Part shown: positions 1 through 8,378 of the stretch, in pieces
Layout of the letters: every line of letters begins with the position of its first letter
Position numbering within the stretch: position 1 is the stretch's first letter
Assembly: GCA_014360685.1 (NCBI GenBank)
Contig: JACIXB010000015.1
Location: 1-64,000 of the forward strand
Source: Actinomycetota bacterium
Lineage (GTDB): Bacteria; Actinomycetota; Geothermincolia; Geothermincolales; RBG-13-55-18
DNA: 64,000 nucleotides
Direction of reading: 5' to 3'
Position numbers and translations under genes: made by a program
The notes under the pieces: generated by a model
Databases searched by the model: none
What the model saw: the letters and a program-made list of their open reading frames with translations, nothing else
Told to the model about the DNA's origin: nothing

Positions 1-14
1 GCTACCATCTTCAT
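1..14 (-). CDS. Start of an unidentified gene running off the left edge
   Basis: An ATG at position 14 on the minus strand follows a good Shine-Dalgarno sequence (AGGAGG on the minus strand, about 9 nt away). Only four codons (Met-Lys-Met-Val) lie inside the window, so no function can be assigned. The upstream region carries a perfect inverted repeat that overlaps the ribosome binding site. Confidence 0.4.
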
Positions 15-15
15 T

Positions 16-78
16 GAGAGAAACCTCCTTCCTGGTTCGGTTTTGGTTTTCCATCAGGATATCAGAGAGGTTTCTCTC
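16..78 (-). promoter_or_regulatory. Inverted repeat overlapping the ribosome binding site of the left-edge gene
   Basis: GAGAGAAACCTC at 16-27 and GAGGTTTCTCTC at 67-78 are perfect 12-bp inverted copies separated by 39 nt. In a minus-strand transcript the arm nearest the start codon contains part of the Shine-Dalgarno sequence, so pairing would mask it. This suggests translational control or a processing hairpin. No protein or ligand partner can be inferred. Confidence 0.35.
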
Positions 79-305
79 CTGTTTTGGAGATCTCTCCCTA
101 AACCCACCTATTCTTTACACGAACCCAGCGAGACGTATCTCTATAAATAGGTTAAGGCCGGCACCCCGGAGGCGATTAAATTGAGAGGAGTCAAGGTCTT
201 AAGGATGCCCCGGAGGGAGGAGAGAGGGGATGGCCGATAACCTGCGGAAACGCGTTCAGCGTCCTGAGTTTCCGGCATATTTCCGGCATGAATTTCCCTT
301 CGAGT

Positions 306-353
306 TGGAAAAAGGAAGACCAGGCCGGGAAACATGCCCTCTGACCTGGTCTT
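306..353 (-). terminator. Intrinsic terminator after the tRNA operon
   Basis: Downstream of tRNA-Phe the minus strand has a perfect 9-bp stem, AAGACCAGG with CCTGGTCTT, closing a loop of about 20 nt, followed by CCTTTTTCC. The sequence from the tRNA CCA end through the hairpin is shared with the tRNA-Lys terminator at 8807-8853 and with a degenerate copy at 14904-14946. Confidence 0.85.
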
Positions 354-357
354 TTAC

Positions 358-433
358 TGGTGGCGAGAGGCGGAATCGAACCGCCGACGCCAGGATTTTC
401 AGTCCTGCGCTCTACCGACTGAGCTATCTCGCC
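358..433 (-). tRNA. tRNA-Phe (GAA)
   Basis: A complete 76-nt cloverleaf with encoded CCA. The anticodon loop reads CTGAAAA, giving anticodon GAA. It is the last tRNA of a Glu-Asp-Phe array on the minus strand and is followed directly by an intrinsic terminator. Confidence 0.97.
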
Positions 434-466
434 CCACTATACAAACTCCCTCTCGGGAGTTGATTT

Positions 467-544
467 TGGCGGAACCGACGGGATTTGAACCCGCGATCTC
501 CGGCTTGACAGGCCGGCGTGTTAACCTGACTACACCACGGCTCC
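467..544 (-). tRNA. tRNA-Asp (GTC)
   Basis: A 78-nt tRNA with encoded CCA, a 7-bp acceptor stem GGAGCCG/CGGTTCC with one G-T wobble, and discriminator G as expected for tRNA-Asp. The anticodon loop CTGTCAA gives GTC. It is the middle gene of the tRNA array. Confidence 0.97.
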
Positions 545-627
545 GCGTTAAGATTCCGGGGTCGCCCCCAAGTAAGGCTTCCCCATAAATAGTATCTCAA
601 GTCGTCCTTACGGACAACGATCCATGT

Positions 628-703
628 TGGTGCCCCCAGCGGAATTCGAATCCGCGTCACCGCCTTGAAAGGGCGATATCCTAGGCCGCTAGACGATGGG
701 GGC
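628..703 (-). tRNA. tRNA-Glu (TTC)
   Basis: A 76-nt tRNA with encoded CCA. The anticodon loop CTTTCAA gives TTC. It is the first gene of the minus-strand array, about 33 nt downstream of the predicted transcription start. Confidence 0.97.
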
Positions 704-743
704 ACGCCAAGCCTGATTCTCTTACCTGACGGCTCCGGTTATT

Positions 744-773
744 ATTATAAGGCATCTTCTCGCCGGGCCATAA
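744..773 (-). promoter_or_regulatory. Promoter of the tRNA Glu-Asp-Phe array
   Basis: A consensus -10 TATAAT lies at 744-749 on the minus strand. A weak -35 candidate, TTATGG, sits at 768-773 with an 18-nt spacer. The predicted start is near 737. The -10 is convincing and the -35 is not. Confidence 0.6.
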
Positions 774-1179
774 AAATTTAAACATCAAACCCCGCCTCCT
801 TCAATCCCCCCATCGAGCATCTTCTCCGCCTTCCGACCACCGATCCCATGGAGAAGCCCCGCCGACCGGCTTGGCCTACATCGGGACACCGCGGGTCCCC
901 CGGCTCCCCAACCGCGATAGCTCGCCGATCTCCTTACGGCCGGTAAACCTTAACCAAACCGCATGGACATGTCGATAGATAAGTGCGGATATGCACGGGT
1001 GCGGATATGCACGGCAAGAGTGGCGGCCTTCCCCGCGCCTCGCGCGGAGACGAGAAAAAGGAGAAACCGGGGGGCGGAAAAAGCATCGCCTTCCGGGGGA
1101 GAAGCCCGCCGCTCACCCCCGTCTCGAGGAACCGCCTGCGGTGAAGCGTCCGGATATTGAGCCAAGGCGGAGGGGCGTG
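774..1179. other. Intergenic stretch without an intact gene
   Basis: Between the tRNA promoter and the HEAT-repeat gene no intact gene is supported. On the minus strand near 790-850 a short frame reads like a helix-hairpin-helix fragment (LLHGIGGRKAEKML) before a stop. It has no start and its upstream frame is broken, so it may be a relic or chance. Confidence 0.3.
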
Positions 1180-3357
1180 ATGGATCATCCCGACAACCCC
1201 GGCATCGACCCCACGCCGAATGCCGGTGAATTCGACGAGATCTGGGCGGGACGCAGCCAGGAGCAGGCCGCCCTGGACATCCTCACCCGCCTGGCCGTCG
1301 CCTGCAAATCCCGGCTACTCTATTCGCCGCAACATCCCGCCGTGCAGGATGCCGTTGCCGTCCTGCACGCGGTCATGGAGGACAGCCTCAAAGCCTACCC
1401 CGAGATCTCCGTGCGGGTGGAAAGGGATCGCTTCACCTGCAACGGCGTCCCCCTGGGTGAGGGGAGGGAGAGCCTCCGCAGGTTGGCATTCCAAATGAGG
1501 GCTCTCAACATCCGCGCCCTGACCTTCTCCCATGGGGTCGGCCCCGGGGAAGCGGGGGCCTTGGTGGAGCTGGCCGTCTCACCACCGGAAGTAGTGGAAA
1601 AAGAGGGCGGCGCGGAGGCCTTCCTCCTGGGCCGGGGAATACACGGCATAAGGGTGGTGGAAAGCGAGGCCGGTAAGGCCGAAGAGGATAATTCCTCCCC
1701 GGGAGAAACCCGAACCGCGGAAGCGGAGGAGCGAGATGAGGCGGAGGAAGCCGGGGAAGAAGGCCGGCTCCAACGGCTTTTGGACCTCCTTTTCGAACCG
1801 GAGAAACTGGCCCTGGCCCTGGTCCGGTTGAGAGGACCGGAGGGCCAGTCGCTGGAGGGCGAGGCCCTGGCCTCGGCCGTTTACGCTTTCCTCAAGGAGG
1901 CATGGGGGGTGGTACAAAAAAAGGCCCCGGAAAGGATCCCCGCCCTTTCTCGCTCCCTGGCCGAGGCCCTCCTTTTCCTGGATAACCATCTCCGCAACCT
2001 CCTTCTCCTGCACCACCTTCTTCCCGGGATGCGCCGGGAGCCGCCCGGCAAGGAGGTGCTCGGCCGCTTGAGCCCGCAAGAGGCAGCCGACGTTTTCAGC
2101 CACCTGCTTCCCTTGGCTCCCCAGCTCGTTCCCAAGATGGACGAGCTCTTCACGCTCCTCGGTCACCGGGAGCGGGATCTCGACCAAGCCCTGATCCTGC
2201 TGAGGGAAAGGTTGATAGACCTGGGCGAGGTGCCCATCACCATGATCTCGGCCCTGGATGCCTTGCTCGCCTCGCGGGGGATAGGGCGTGCCGTGAGCGG
2301 CCTGCCCACCTTGGAGGAGATATCCTCTCTCTCCGAATATTACGGGGAAGAGGAACTGGCGGAGATCCGCGACATAGCGGACATGGATATCGCGACGGAG
2401 GCTTACCAGTCCACCACCCCCATGCTCCTCGACCTCCTCCAGAGGGGGGAAGAGCTGGACAACCTGGGCAAGGTGGTTGACCTGCTGGTGGAGAACTTCT
2501 GGGGACTGGTCGCCTCCGCCCGCTTCTCCATGGCTGCCTCCGTACTGGAAGCCTTCAGGCAGGCCCTGGAAGGCGGCAGTCCCGCTTTGCTCCCCCACCG
2601 GGAACGGCTCGAGGGCCTGCTGGAGGAAGCCTCCCGGAAAGGGATATTGCAGCGCATCATCCAGATGGGCAGCGAACACCGCGGGGACCAGGAAAGGATG
2701 GAAGGGTTCAAAGCCCTCATGAAGCAGTTCGGTGACGTGGGGCTCTTGGCCATGATAGACGCCCTGGGCTCCGAGGAGAGGATGTCGGTGCGCAAGTTCA
2801 TCGTGGACAGCCTGGCCGACCTGGCCCGGGACCGGATTTCCCTCCTCGGTTCTTTCCTCGACGATCCCCGCTGGTACCTGGTGCGCAATATCGTCACCGT
2901 CATGGCCCGCATCCGCTCGCCCTTCACCCTGCCCTACCTGGAAAGAGCCATGGCTCACCCCCATCCCCGGGTCAGGTCGGAGGCGGTCCGGGCGGTGGGG
3001 CTTACCGGAGGATACGAGGCCGAGGGGCTGCTCATCAAGGGCCTTGACCACCCGGACGAGAAAGTGCGCATATTCTGCATCCGGTGGCTGGGGCGGCTCG
3101 GCGTGGCCAGGGCCGTGCCCCGGCTCACGGCCATGCTGGAGGACAAGGAACCGGGGGCCGGGGTTCCCTCCGTGAAGAAGGAGATATTGGAAAGCCTCGG
3201 AAAGATCGGGGATCCCTCCACCTACGAGCTCCTCCGCAAGTACGCGGGGCGGCCGCGGGGACTCTTCAAGTCGGATTGGCAAATACTGGCAAGCGCCGCC
3301 CAGGGTGCTCTCCGGCAACTGACGGAAAAATACCCTCACCTGGCACGCAAGAGGTGA
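1180..3357 (+). CDS. HEAT-repeat protein with an N-terminal module shared with the downstream HD-GYP protein
   Basis: This is a 725-residue protein. Residues about 25-130 (LLYSPQHPAVQDAV and following) resemble the N-terminus of the next gene in motif and spacing, so both probably carry the same small sensory or scaffolding domain. A charged linker follows at about 160-200. The middle is helical, and the last ~180 residues form HEAT/PBS-lyase-like helical repeats (YLERAMAHPHPRVRSEAVRA is one unit). No signal peptide or membrane segment is visible. An upstream in-frame extension to 991 exists, but the start at 1180 has a close GGAGGGG ribosome binding site and is preferred. HEAT repeats normally mediate protein contacts, so a regulatory partnership with the adjacent HD-GYP enzyme is inferred. 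The gene is 35 bp from the next one and probably cotranscribed. The family name is not recognised. Confidence 0.75.
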   Translation: MDHPDNPGIDPTPNAGEFDEIWAGRSQEQAALDILTRLAVACKSRLLYSPQHPAVQDAVAVLHAVMEDSLKAYPEISVRVERDRFTCNGVPLGEGRESLRRLAFQMRALNIRALTFSHGVGPGEAGALVELAVSPPEVVEKEGGAEAFLLGRGIHGIRVVESEAGKAEEDNSSPGETRTAEAEERDEAEEAGEEGRLQRLLDLLFEPEKLALALVRLRGPEGQSLEGEALASAVYAFLKEAWGVVQKKAPERIPALSRSLAEALLFLDNHLRNLLLLHHLLPGMRREPPGKEVLGRLSPQEAADVFSHLLPLAPQLVPKMDELFTLLGHRERDLDQALILLRERLIDLGEVPITMISALDALLASRGIGRAVSGLPTLEEISSLSEYYGEEELAEIRDIADMDIATEAYQSTTPMLLDLLQRGEELDNLGKVVDLLVENFWGLVASARFSMAASVLEAFRQALEGGSPALLPHRERLEGLLEEASRKGILQRIIQMGSEHRGDQERMEGFKALMKQFGDVGLLAMIDALGSEERMSVRKFIVDSLADLARDRISLLGSFLDDPRWYLVRNIVTVMARIRSPFTLPYLERAMAHPHPRVRSEAVRAVGLTGGYEAEGLLIKGLDHPDEKVRIFCIRWLGRLGVARAVPRLTAMLEDKEPGAGVPSVKKEILESLGKIGDPSTYELLRKYAGRPRGLFKSDWQILASAAQGALRQLTEKYPHLARKR

Positions 3358-3392
3358 GGCGCGCGGCACGGGCACCGGAAGCGAGGGGAGAC

Positions 3393-4832
3393 ATGAACGC
3401 GAAGTCCCGGATCGGCGGTGAGGACAGGAAACGCGAGGCCCTGGACTACTTCCGCTCCAAGGGTCTCCTGGAGAGGGTCCGCGAGGCGCTCAAGGACTTT
3501 TCCTCCGCCAAGAAAAGCCTCCTACTCTACCCTCCCCAGCACGAGATATGCCTGGATTCCATCTCCCGCTTCATGCGCTCCTTCCGCGAATATCTCCGCC
3601 ATCGGGAGAGCCTCTCCCTGCGCATCGTGGGGGAGGAGTTTTTCTTCGAGGAGAGGCTCCTGGCCCGGGAGAGCGTCCTCTATTATCCGCTGCTCCAGGA
3701 ACTCCGCTCCAAGGGGGTGGGGGGCTTGAACCTCCTGGCGGGTCTCGAGGCGGGGGAATTCCTGGAGTTCCTGAAGCTCCTCAACCTTGGCGAGGATGAG
3801 ATCGCCTCCCGGGGTGGACTGCCCAGGCTCATGGAAGAACACGGGATAGCCCACATAGTCGTCGACCCCCCGGGCACATGGGAGGAGAAGGCCCCCAGGC
3901 TCAGGGAGGCGGCATCGGCCCGCGAGGAATACTTCGAGGCCGTGGACGTCATCCGCGAGCTCTCGGAGCAGGTGCTGCACGACCGCCGCCTCTCGGTGAC
4001 CAAGGCCAACCGGGTCGTGGGCATGATGCTCAACCGGGTGGGGGAAAACCGCTCCGCGGTCCTGGGACTGGCCACCTTGAAGAGCTACGATGAATACACC
4101 ACCTTCCATTCCGTGAACGTGCTCATCCTCTCCCTGGCCTTGGGGTCCATGCTCCCCCTGGACCGCAACGCGCTCATGATATTGGGGACCGGCGCCCTCC
4201 TGCACGACCTGGGAAAAGTTACCATTCCGAAAAGCATCCTCACCAAGAGGGGGCCCCTCACCGCCGCGGAGTGGGAGGAGATGAAGCGGCACCCGGTGCG
4301 GGGGGCGGACATCCTCCTCGCCCAACCCGGGGTGCATCCCCTTTCGGTACTGGTGGCCTACGAGCACCACGCACGCTACGACCTCACCGGCTACCCCCGG
4401 CTGAACGGCGTGAAGAAGCCCAGCCTCTTCTCCCGCATCGTTCAGCTGGTGGACGTCTACGACGCCATGACCACCGCCCGCCCCTACCAGGACGCCCGCA
4501 CTCCCGACCACGCCATCCGGGTACTGGTGAGGGAGAAGGGAACCGCCTTCGACCCCCTCCTGGTCAAGGTCTTCGTGGACATGATGGGACTCTACCCCGT
4601 GGGTACCCTGGTTCGCCTTCACACCGGCGAACTGGGGGTGGTGTACGAGCAGGTGGAGGGCGACATCTGCTCCCCGCGGGTCAAGGTCATCCGCGACCCC
4701 GAGGGCCGGGAAGTGGAGCCGTTCCTGGTGGAAGTGGCCAGGCTCAGGGAAAGGGCGGCTCCCGGAGAGGAGGTCATCACCTCCATCAAACCCGAACAGG
4801 TGGGTCTCGATCCCCTGGATTACCTGGGATAG
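3393..4832 (+). CDS. HD-GYP domain phosphodiesterase-like protein
   Basis: This is a 479-residue protein. Residues 1-150 form the module shared with the upstream gene (LLLYPPQHEICLDSI near the start). Residues about 200-420 form an HD-GYP domain with an upstream metal-ligand His in the YTTFHSVNV segment, the HDLGK motif at H271-D272, and the HHARYDLTGYP segment that carries the GYP signature near 333. HD-GYP enzymes hydrolyse cyclic di-GMP or related cyclic dinucleotides using a metal centre, and the key residues look intact here. There is no receiver or GGDEF domain and no membrane segment, so the input is probably the shared N-terminal module or the HEAT protein. The start is chosen at 3393 behind GAGGGGAG. 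The nucleotide specificity cannot be read from sequence. Confidence 0.88.
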   Translation: MNAKSRIGGEDRKREALDYFRSKGLLERVREALKDFSSAKKSLLLYPPQHEICLDSISRFMRSFREYLRHRESLSLRIVGEEFFFEERLLARESVLYYPLLQELRSKGVGGLNLLAGLEAGEFLEFLKLLNLGEDEIASRGGLPRLMEEHGIAHIVVDPPGTWEEKAPRLREAASAREEYFEAVDVIRELSEQVLHDRRLSVTKANRVVGMMLNRVGENRSAVLGLATLKSYDEYTTFHSVNVLILSLALGSMLPLDRNALMILGTGALLHDLGKVTIPKSILTKRGPLTAAEWEEMKRHPVRGADILLAQPGVHPLSVLVAYEHHARYDLTGYPRLNGVKKPSLFSRIVQLVDVYDAMTTARPYQDARTPDHAIRVLVREKGTAFDPLLVKVFVDMMGLYPVGTLVRLHTGELGVVYEQVEGDICSPRVKVIRDPEGREVEPFLVEVARLRERAAPGEEVITSIKPEQVGLDPLDYLG

Positions 4833-5169
4833 GCCGCCATGGGCTCCGCGGCGTTTCATCCCTGGAACCGCACGAATGATGACGGTACTCGCGCCGAGGT
4901 AAACCGGAGCCTTCATATCCCGACCGGGCGGCCGCTGCTTCTTCTCGAGATATTCCCCGAAACCAACGCCTTGCCTGCGCGGGTCGACCGAGCCGGCCTT
5001 AAATCTTTGCGCAACCGGCCGTTACCGGGTCTCCCGCATGTTTTTCATGTGTGTCTCGCTGCCACCTTGGCTTTGATACCCGCGTTATCATGATAGGGGG
5101 ATCGATCCCCCATCTTGCCCCCGTGCGCCTTATCCCATAAGCCCAGCGATCTCCCGTCACGAAGCAGGT
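4833..5169. other. Intergenic stretch between convergent genes
   Basis: This 337-bp region separates the HD-GYP gene (plus) from the MFS gene (minus). No gene, strong terminator or repeat was found. Confidence 0.4.
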
Positions 5170-6651
5170 TCACCCTTCGGGACGGCGTGGACTCCGATCC
5201 CCGCGGATCATCACCTTCACCCGGGTGAAAAGGAGGGTGGAGACGGCCACGCAGGCCAAAGCCAGTATCCAGGCTCCCACGTAGCCGCCGGTGCGGTCGA
5301 ATATGAAACCGGTGAGCACCGGCCCGAAAGCGCCCCCCAGGGCACCTCCCGTGGTCACGGCCCCGAAGATGGCCCCCATGCTCCCCTTCCCGAAGACCTC
5401 GGCGCAGACGGCGGGGATCACCGGGCCGTAAGCCGCGAAACCGAACCCGAAGACCGCGGCGAAGAGCATGAGCAGCCACGGCCGGTCGGCGGTAAGGAGC
5501 AGGAATATGCTCGCCGCCAGGATGAAACAGGCGGGATAGAGGGCGTTCTTCTTCTCCCGCGTTCGATCGGAAAGGCGCCCGAAGAAAACGCGTCCCAGGA
5601 TGGAAGTGGCCCCGTAAAGGAACACCGACCATTCCGCCCACTCGCGGGAGATACCGCGGTCGGTGGCGTAGGGAACCTGGTGGACCATGATCCCGTAGAG
5701 AGCGACGACGATGAGCACGAAGCCCAGGAAGAGGTACCAGAAGGAGGCCGTCCGAAAGGCCTCCCCCAGGGTCAGCCCGCCGTGTTCTCCCCCATCTTCG
5801 ACCCTCTCGCCGCGGGTTCCGGCTCCAACGCCGGGGCCTTTCCGGGATCCCCGGGTATCGCTTGCGGCATACCTTTCCGCCTCGCCCTTTCTTCTTACCA
5901 TCCCTGAGACGGATGGGAAGGATCCTTCCCCAACCACATGCCCCTCGCTGTTCTCCCGGGCGAAAAGGGGTTCGTCCTGCGCAGCCGGCATCCCCACACC
6001 CTTGCCGCCGGCCAAGCCCGAAGCCGATTCTTCCTCCGGCTCCTCACCCTTGCCAGCCCCACGCTTCAGGAACAGGAGGACGGGCACGGTCAGGGCCAAG
6101 GCCACGTATCCCAGGAACTGGAAGGAAGCCCGCCATCCGGAGTGAGCCTGCACCAAACCGGTGAGCCGGGGAAGGATCATGGTGCCGAACCCTATCCCCA
6201 TGGTGGCCATTCCCAGGGCCAGCCCCAGGCGCCTCCGGAACCACATGGCCACCGAGGTGTTGGAGGGCACCAGCCCTACCCCGTTTCCCCCCACACCGAA
6301 TACAAAGCCAAAAAAGAAGGTCAAGGCCCAGAGGCTGTGGGCTCGGGAGCATAACCAGAGGCCCACCCCCGAGAGGAGGGCCCCACAGGCCATCACCCAA
6401 CGGGGGCCGAAGCGGTCGACGAGCCGTCCGGTCAACGGGGCCAGGAAGGCATAGACCAGGACGGAGACGGTAAAGGGGAGGGAGGCCGCCGCCCGGCCTA
6501 TGTCCAGTTCACTGGAAAAACCCTTGATGAGCACGGTCTGGGTGCTGCGCACACCGTAGTTGACGAACATGGCCAGGAAGGCCACGGCGACCACCACCCA
6601 GCCGTAGTAAAGCGTTTTTTCTTTCGTTCTTCCTTTCCGCTTCTCTCTCAT
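5170..6651 (-). CDS. Major facilitator superfamily transporter, monocarboxylate/oxalate-formate-antiporter-like
   Basis: A 493-residue integral membrane protein with about 12 hydrophobic segments in two halves, separated by a long polar linker near residues 200-270 that is rich in Gly, Glu and Arg. The N-terminal LYYGWVVVAVAF start and the LVDRFGPRW loop after helix 2 are typical of MFS carriers of small carboxylates. The real substrate is unknown. Two starts are possible: ATG at 6651, with GGAAG only a few bases upstream, or GTG at 6678, which would add nine residues. The downstream coding direction and the nearby acyl-CoA-type gene are compatible with organic acid uptake, but this is only inference. 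The long central loop is larger than usual. Confidence 0.8.
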   Translation of the reverse strand: MREKRKGRTKEKTLYYGWVVVAVAFLAMFVNYGVRSTQTVLIKGFSSELDIGRAAASLPFTVSVLVYAFLAPLTGRLVDRFGPRWVMACGALLSGVGLWLCSRAHSLWALTFFFGFVFGVGGNGVGLVPSNTSVAMWFRRRLGLALGMATMGIGFGTMILPRLTGLVQAHSGWRASFQFLGYVALALTVPVLLFLKRGAGKGEEPEEESASGLAGGKGVGMPAAQDEPLFARENSEGHVVGEGSFPSVSGMVRRKGEAERYAASDTRGSRKGPGVGAGTRGERVEDGGEHGGLTLGEAFRTASFWYLFLGFVLIVVALYGIMVHQVPYATDRGISREWAEWSVFLYGATSILGRVFFGRLSDRTREKKNALYPACFILAASIFLLLTADRPWLLMLFAAVFGFGFAAYGPVIPAVCAEVFGKGSMGAIFGAVTTGGALGGAFGPVLTGFIFDRTGGYVGAWILALACVAVSTLLFTRVKVMIRGDRSPRRPEG

Positions 6652-6774
6652 GGTCTTCCGGAAGAACCCGCCGGCCACAGGCCTTCGCCCCGGCTCAGCT
6701 CACCCCGCTTGTCTCGCCGAACCGCCTGTTATCGGCGAGGGACGTCTCTCCTCCGACAAGTCGGAAAGCCGGAG

Positions 6775-6793
6775 AAAAAACGGGGCTGCCCCG
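6775..6793 (-). terminator. Intrinsic terminator after the CoA-binding gene
   Basis: On the minus strand CGGGG-CAG-CCCCG is followed at once by TTTTTT. It lies about 80 bp beyond the stop of the CoA-binding protein gene and before the MFS gene, so the two genes are probably separate transcription units. Confidence 0.8.
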
Positions 6794-6873
6794 ATGCGAA
6801 TCCCAGCCCCCTTTCCCGGAAACCTTATTCCCCAGGGCGAATCGCGGAATCCGCGCCGCCAGGCGGGATCAAC

Positions 6874-8304
6874 CTACCCGGCTCTTTTCCCGTCCTCCTC
6901 CCCGCGACGACCTTCTTCCGCCCCTTTCCGCGAGGAGCGCAGGCTGTGATCGCGCAGCACGGCAGCCGCATCCACCGCCTCCTCGGCATCGTCGAAAATG
7001 GGGAAATCCACCATGTAGCGGGCTTTTATCCTCACCTCGCTGGGGGCCATAAGGCTGAAGACGATGGGTTTTTCATGTTTTCGCACCAGATCAGCGAGGT
7101 CGGGGATTATGTTCTTCCGAAGGCCATGGATGCCGCCGGTGGCTACCTCCTCGGAGGAGAAACGAGCGATGAGTAGCATGATGATGCCGTCGATGAAGTC
7201 CTGCTCCAGCAGCCGGTCGATGATGTACACCCGGGCGTCGGCATCGTGCACGTCTCCCAGGTCCACGGGGTTGGAGATATTGATCACCCCGGCTCTCAGC
7301 CGGGACTGTATATCCTCGACCAGCGAGGGCGGCAGGGGTGGGAAGACGAAGCCGCGCCGGGCGCACTGGTCGCTGGCCAAGACCAGTATCCCGCCGGTGG
7401 GGGAAACCAGGGCTACCCGGTTGCCCCGCAGGGGGGGCAGCGAAAACACCTTGGCATATCCGGCGAGTTCGGCCAGGCTGCGCACGCGGATGACGCCCGC
7501 CTGGCGGAAAGCCCCTTCCAGCACGGCGTCGTCGTTGGCCAGGGCGGCGGTGTGTGATTTGGCGCTCTGGCGGGCCAGGGGCTCCACGTTGGCCTTGTAC
7601 ACCAGGATGGGTTTCTGGACCTCCCGGGCCACCTGGAGGAATTCCCGGCCACGCTGCACGTCCTCCAGGTACATGCAGATGACCCTCGTGTCGGGGTCCT
7701 TCCCCAGGTACCGGAGGAAATCCACCTCGTCCAGGTCGGTCTTGTTCCCCATGGACACGAACTTGGCGAAGCCGGTGTTCTGGTCCTTGAGGCGGGCCAG
7801 GAAATCCAGCCCTATCCCCCCGCTCTGGGCCACGATGCTCACCCCGCCCCGCGGCAGGTCGGGAGGGACGGGAACGAAAGGGAGACACAGGCCGGTATGG
7901 GCGTTGATCACCGTGAGGCAGTTGGGGCCCACGAAGCGGATGCCATGCCGCCGCGCCGCTTGAACCAGGCGGTCCCGGTGGCTGACCCCGTCCCCCCCGA
8001 ACTCCTCGAAGCCCCCCGCGGGAATGGCCACGCGGGTGATGCCCTTGCGGCCGCATTCCTCCACCACCCCCGGTACCGCCGGGGCGGGGATGATGAGCAC
8101 GGCGAGGTCCACCGCCTCCGGAAGCTCGGATACGGAGGTATATAGTTTGTGGCCGAGGGCCTCCCCTCCCTTGGGGTTCACGCAGTAGATACGGCCCTGG
8201 TAGTCCCAGTCGATGAGGTTCTGGAGGATGTATCTCCCGAGGTTGTTGGGCCTTTCCGATACTCCGACGACGGCTACGCTTTGTGCTTCGAATATCCTCT
8301 CCAT
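6874..8304 (-). CDS. CoA-binding protein, ADP-forming acyl-CoA synthetase alpha-subunit-like
   Basis: A 476-residue cytosolic protein. The N-terminal Rossmann CoA-binding domain begins MERIFEAQSVAVVGVSERP and contains the YCVNPKGGE region. Two succinyl-CoA-ligase-like domains follow, with GPNCLTVINA and the SQSGG-like motif VAQSGGIGLDF. In the ADP-forming acetyl/acyl-CoA synthetase family the alpha part binds CoA and carries a phospho-His loop, and the beta part is an ATP-grasp unit. The SHTAALAND segment is present near residue 250, but no ATP-grasp domain is encoded here, so the protein either works with a separate beta subunit elsewhere or is a CoA-binding relative. The ATG at 8304 is preferred because a consensus -10 ends 6 nt upstream, which predicts a leaderless mRNA. 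The longer upstream frame runs through repeat sequence. Confidence 0.8.
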   Translation of the reverse strand: MERIFEAQSVAVVGVSERPNNLGRYILQNLIDWDYQGRIYCVNPKGGEALGHKLYTSVSELPEAVDLAVLIIPAPAVPGVVEECGRKGITRVAIPAGGFEEFGGDGVSHRDRLVQAARRHGIRFVGPNCLTVINAHTGLCLPFVPVPPDLPRGGVSIVAQSGGIGLDFLARLKDQNTGFAKFVSMGNKTDLDEVDFLRYLGKDPDTRVICMYLEDVQRGREFLQVAREVQKPILVYKANVEPLARQSAKSHTAALANDDAVLEGAFRQAGVIRVRSLAELAGYAKVFSLPPLRGNRVALVSPTGGILVLASDQCARRGFVFPPLPPSLVEDIQSRLRAGVINISNPVDLGDVHDADARVYIIDRLLEQDFIDGIIMLLIARFSSEEVATGGIHGLRKNIIPDLADLVRKHEKPIVFSLMAPSEVRIKARYMVDFPIFDDAEEAVDAAAVLRDHSLRSSRKGAEEGRRGEEDGKRAG

Positions 8305-8310
8305 GCGCCA

Positions 8311-8319
8311 ATTATACCA
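8311..8319 (-). promoter_or_regulatory. Extended -10 promoter giving a leaderless mRNA
   Basis: The minus strand reads TGGTATAAT, an extended -10, with the last T six nucleotides before the ATG at 8304. A start point seven nucleotides after the hexamer falls on the A of the ATG. No Shine-Dalgarno sequence is present. The spacing matches the -10 to +1 distance at tRNA-Lys (8716-8728). Confidence 0.65.
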
Positions 8320-8320
8320 T

Positions 8321-8378
8321 GGGGTCAGTCCCTTTCCCTGTCTCCAGAAAGATTTGGGGGTCAGTCCCTTTCCCTGTC
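8321..8378. repeat. Exact 22-bp direct repeat, 36-bp period
   Basis: Two identical 22-bp copies lie at 8321-8342 and 8357-8378, beginning GGGGTCAGTCCCTTTCC. The GGGGTNA..CCC core is partly palindromic and recurs, diverged, at 8501-8521 and in the 32.4-32.6 kb spacer, so it looks like a dispersed REP-type element. It sits immediately upstream of the leaderless promoter of the CoA-binding gene. Confidence 0.75.

Noticed and set aside
790-850. Helix-hairpin-helix protein gene
   Set aside because: The motif-like stretch is very short, lacks a start and has a broken upstream frame.
1579-3375. Long minus-strand open frame opposite the HEAT-repeat gene
   Set aside because: It is a shadow caused by strong third-position GC. 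Composition is Gly/Gln/His-rich without any family motif, while the plus strand has clear domains.
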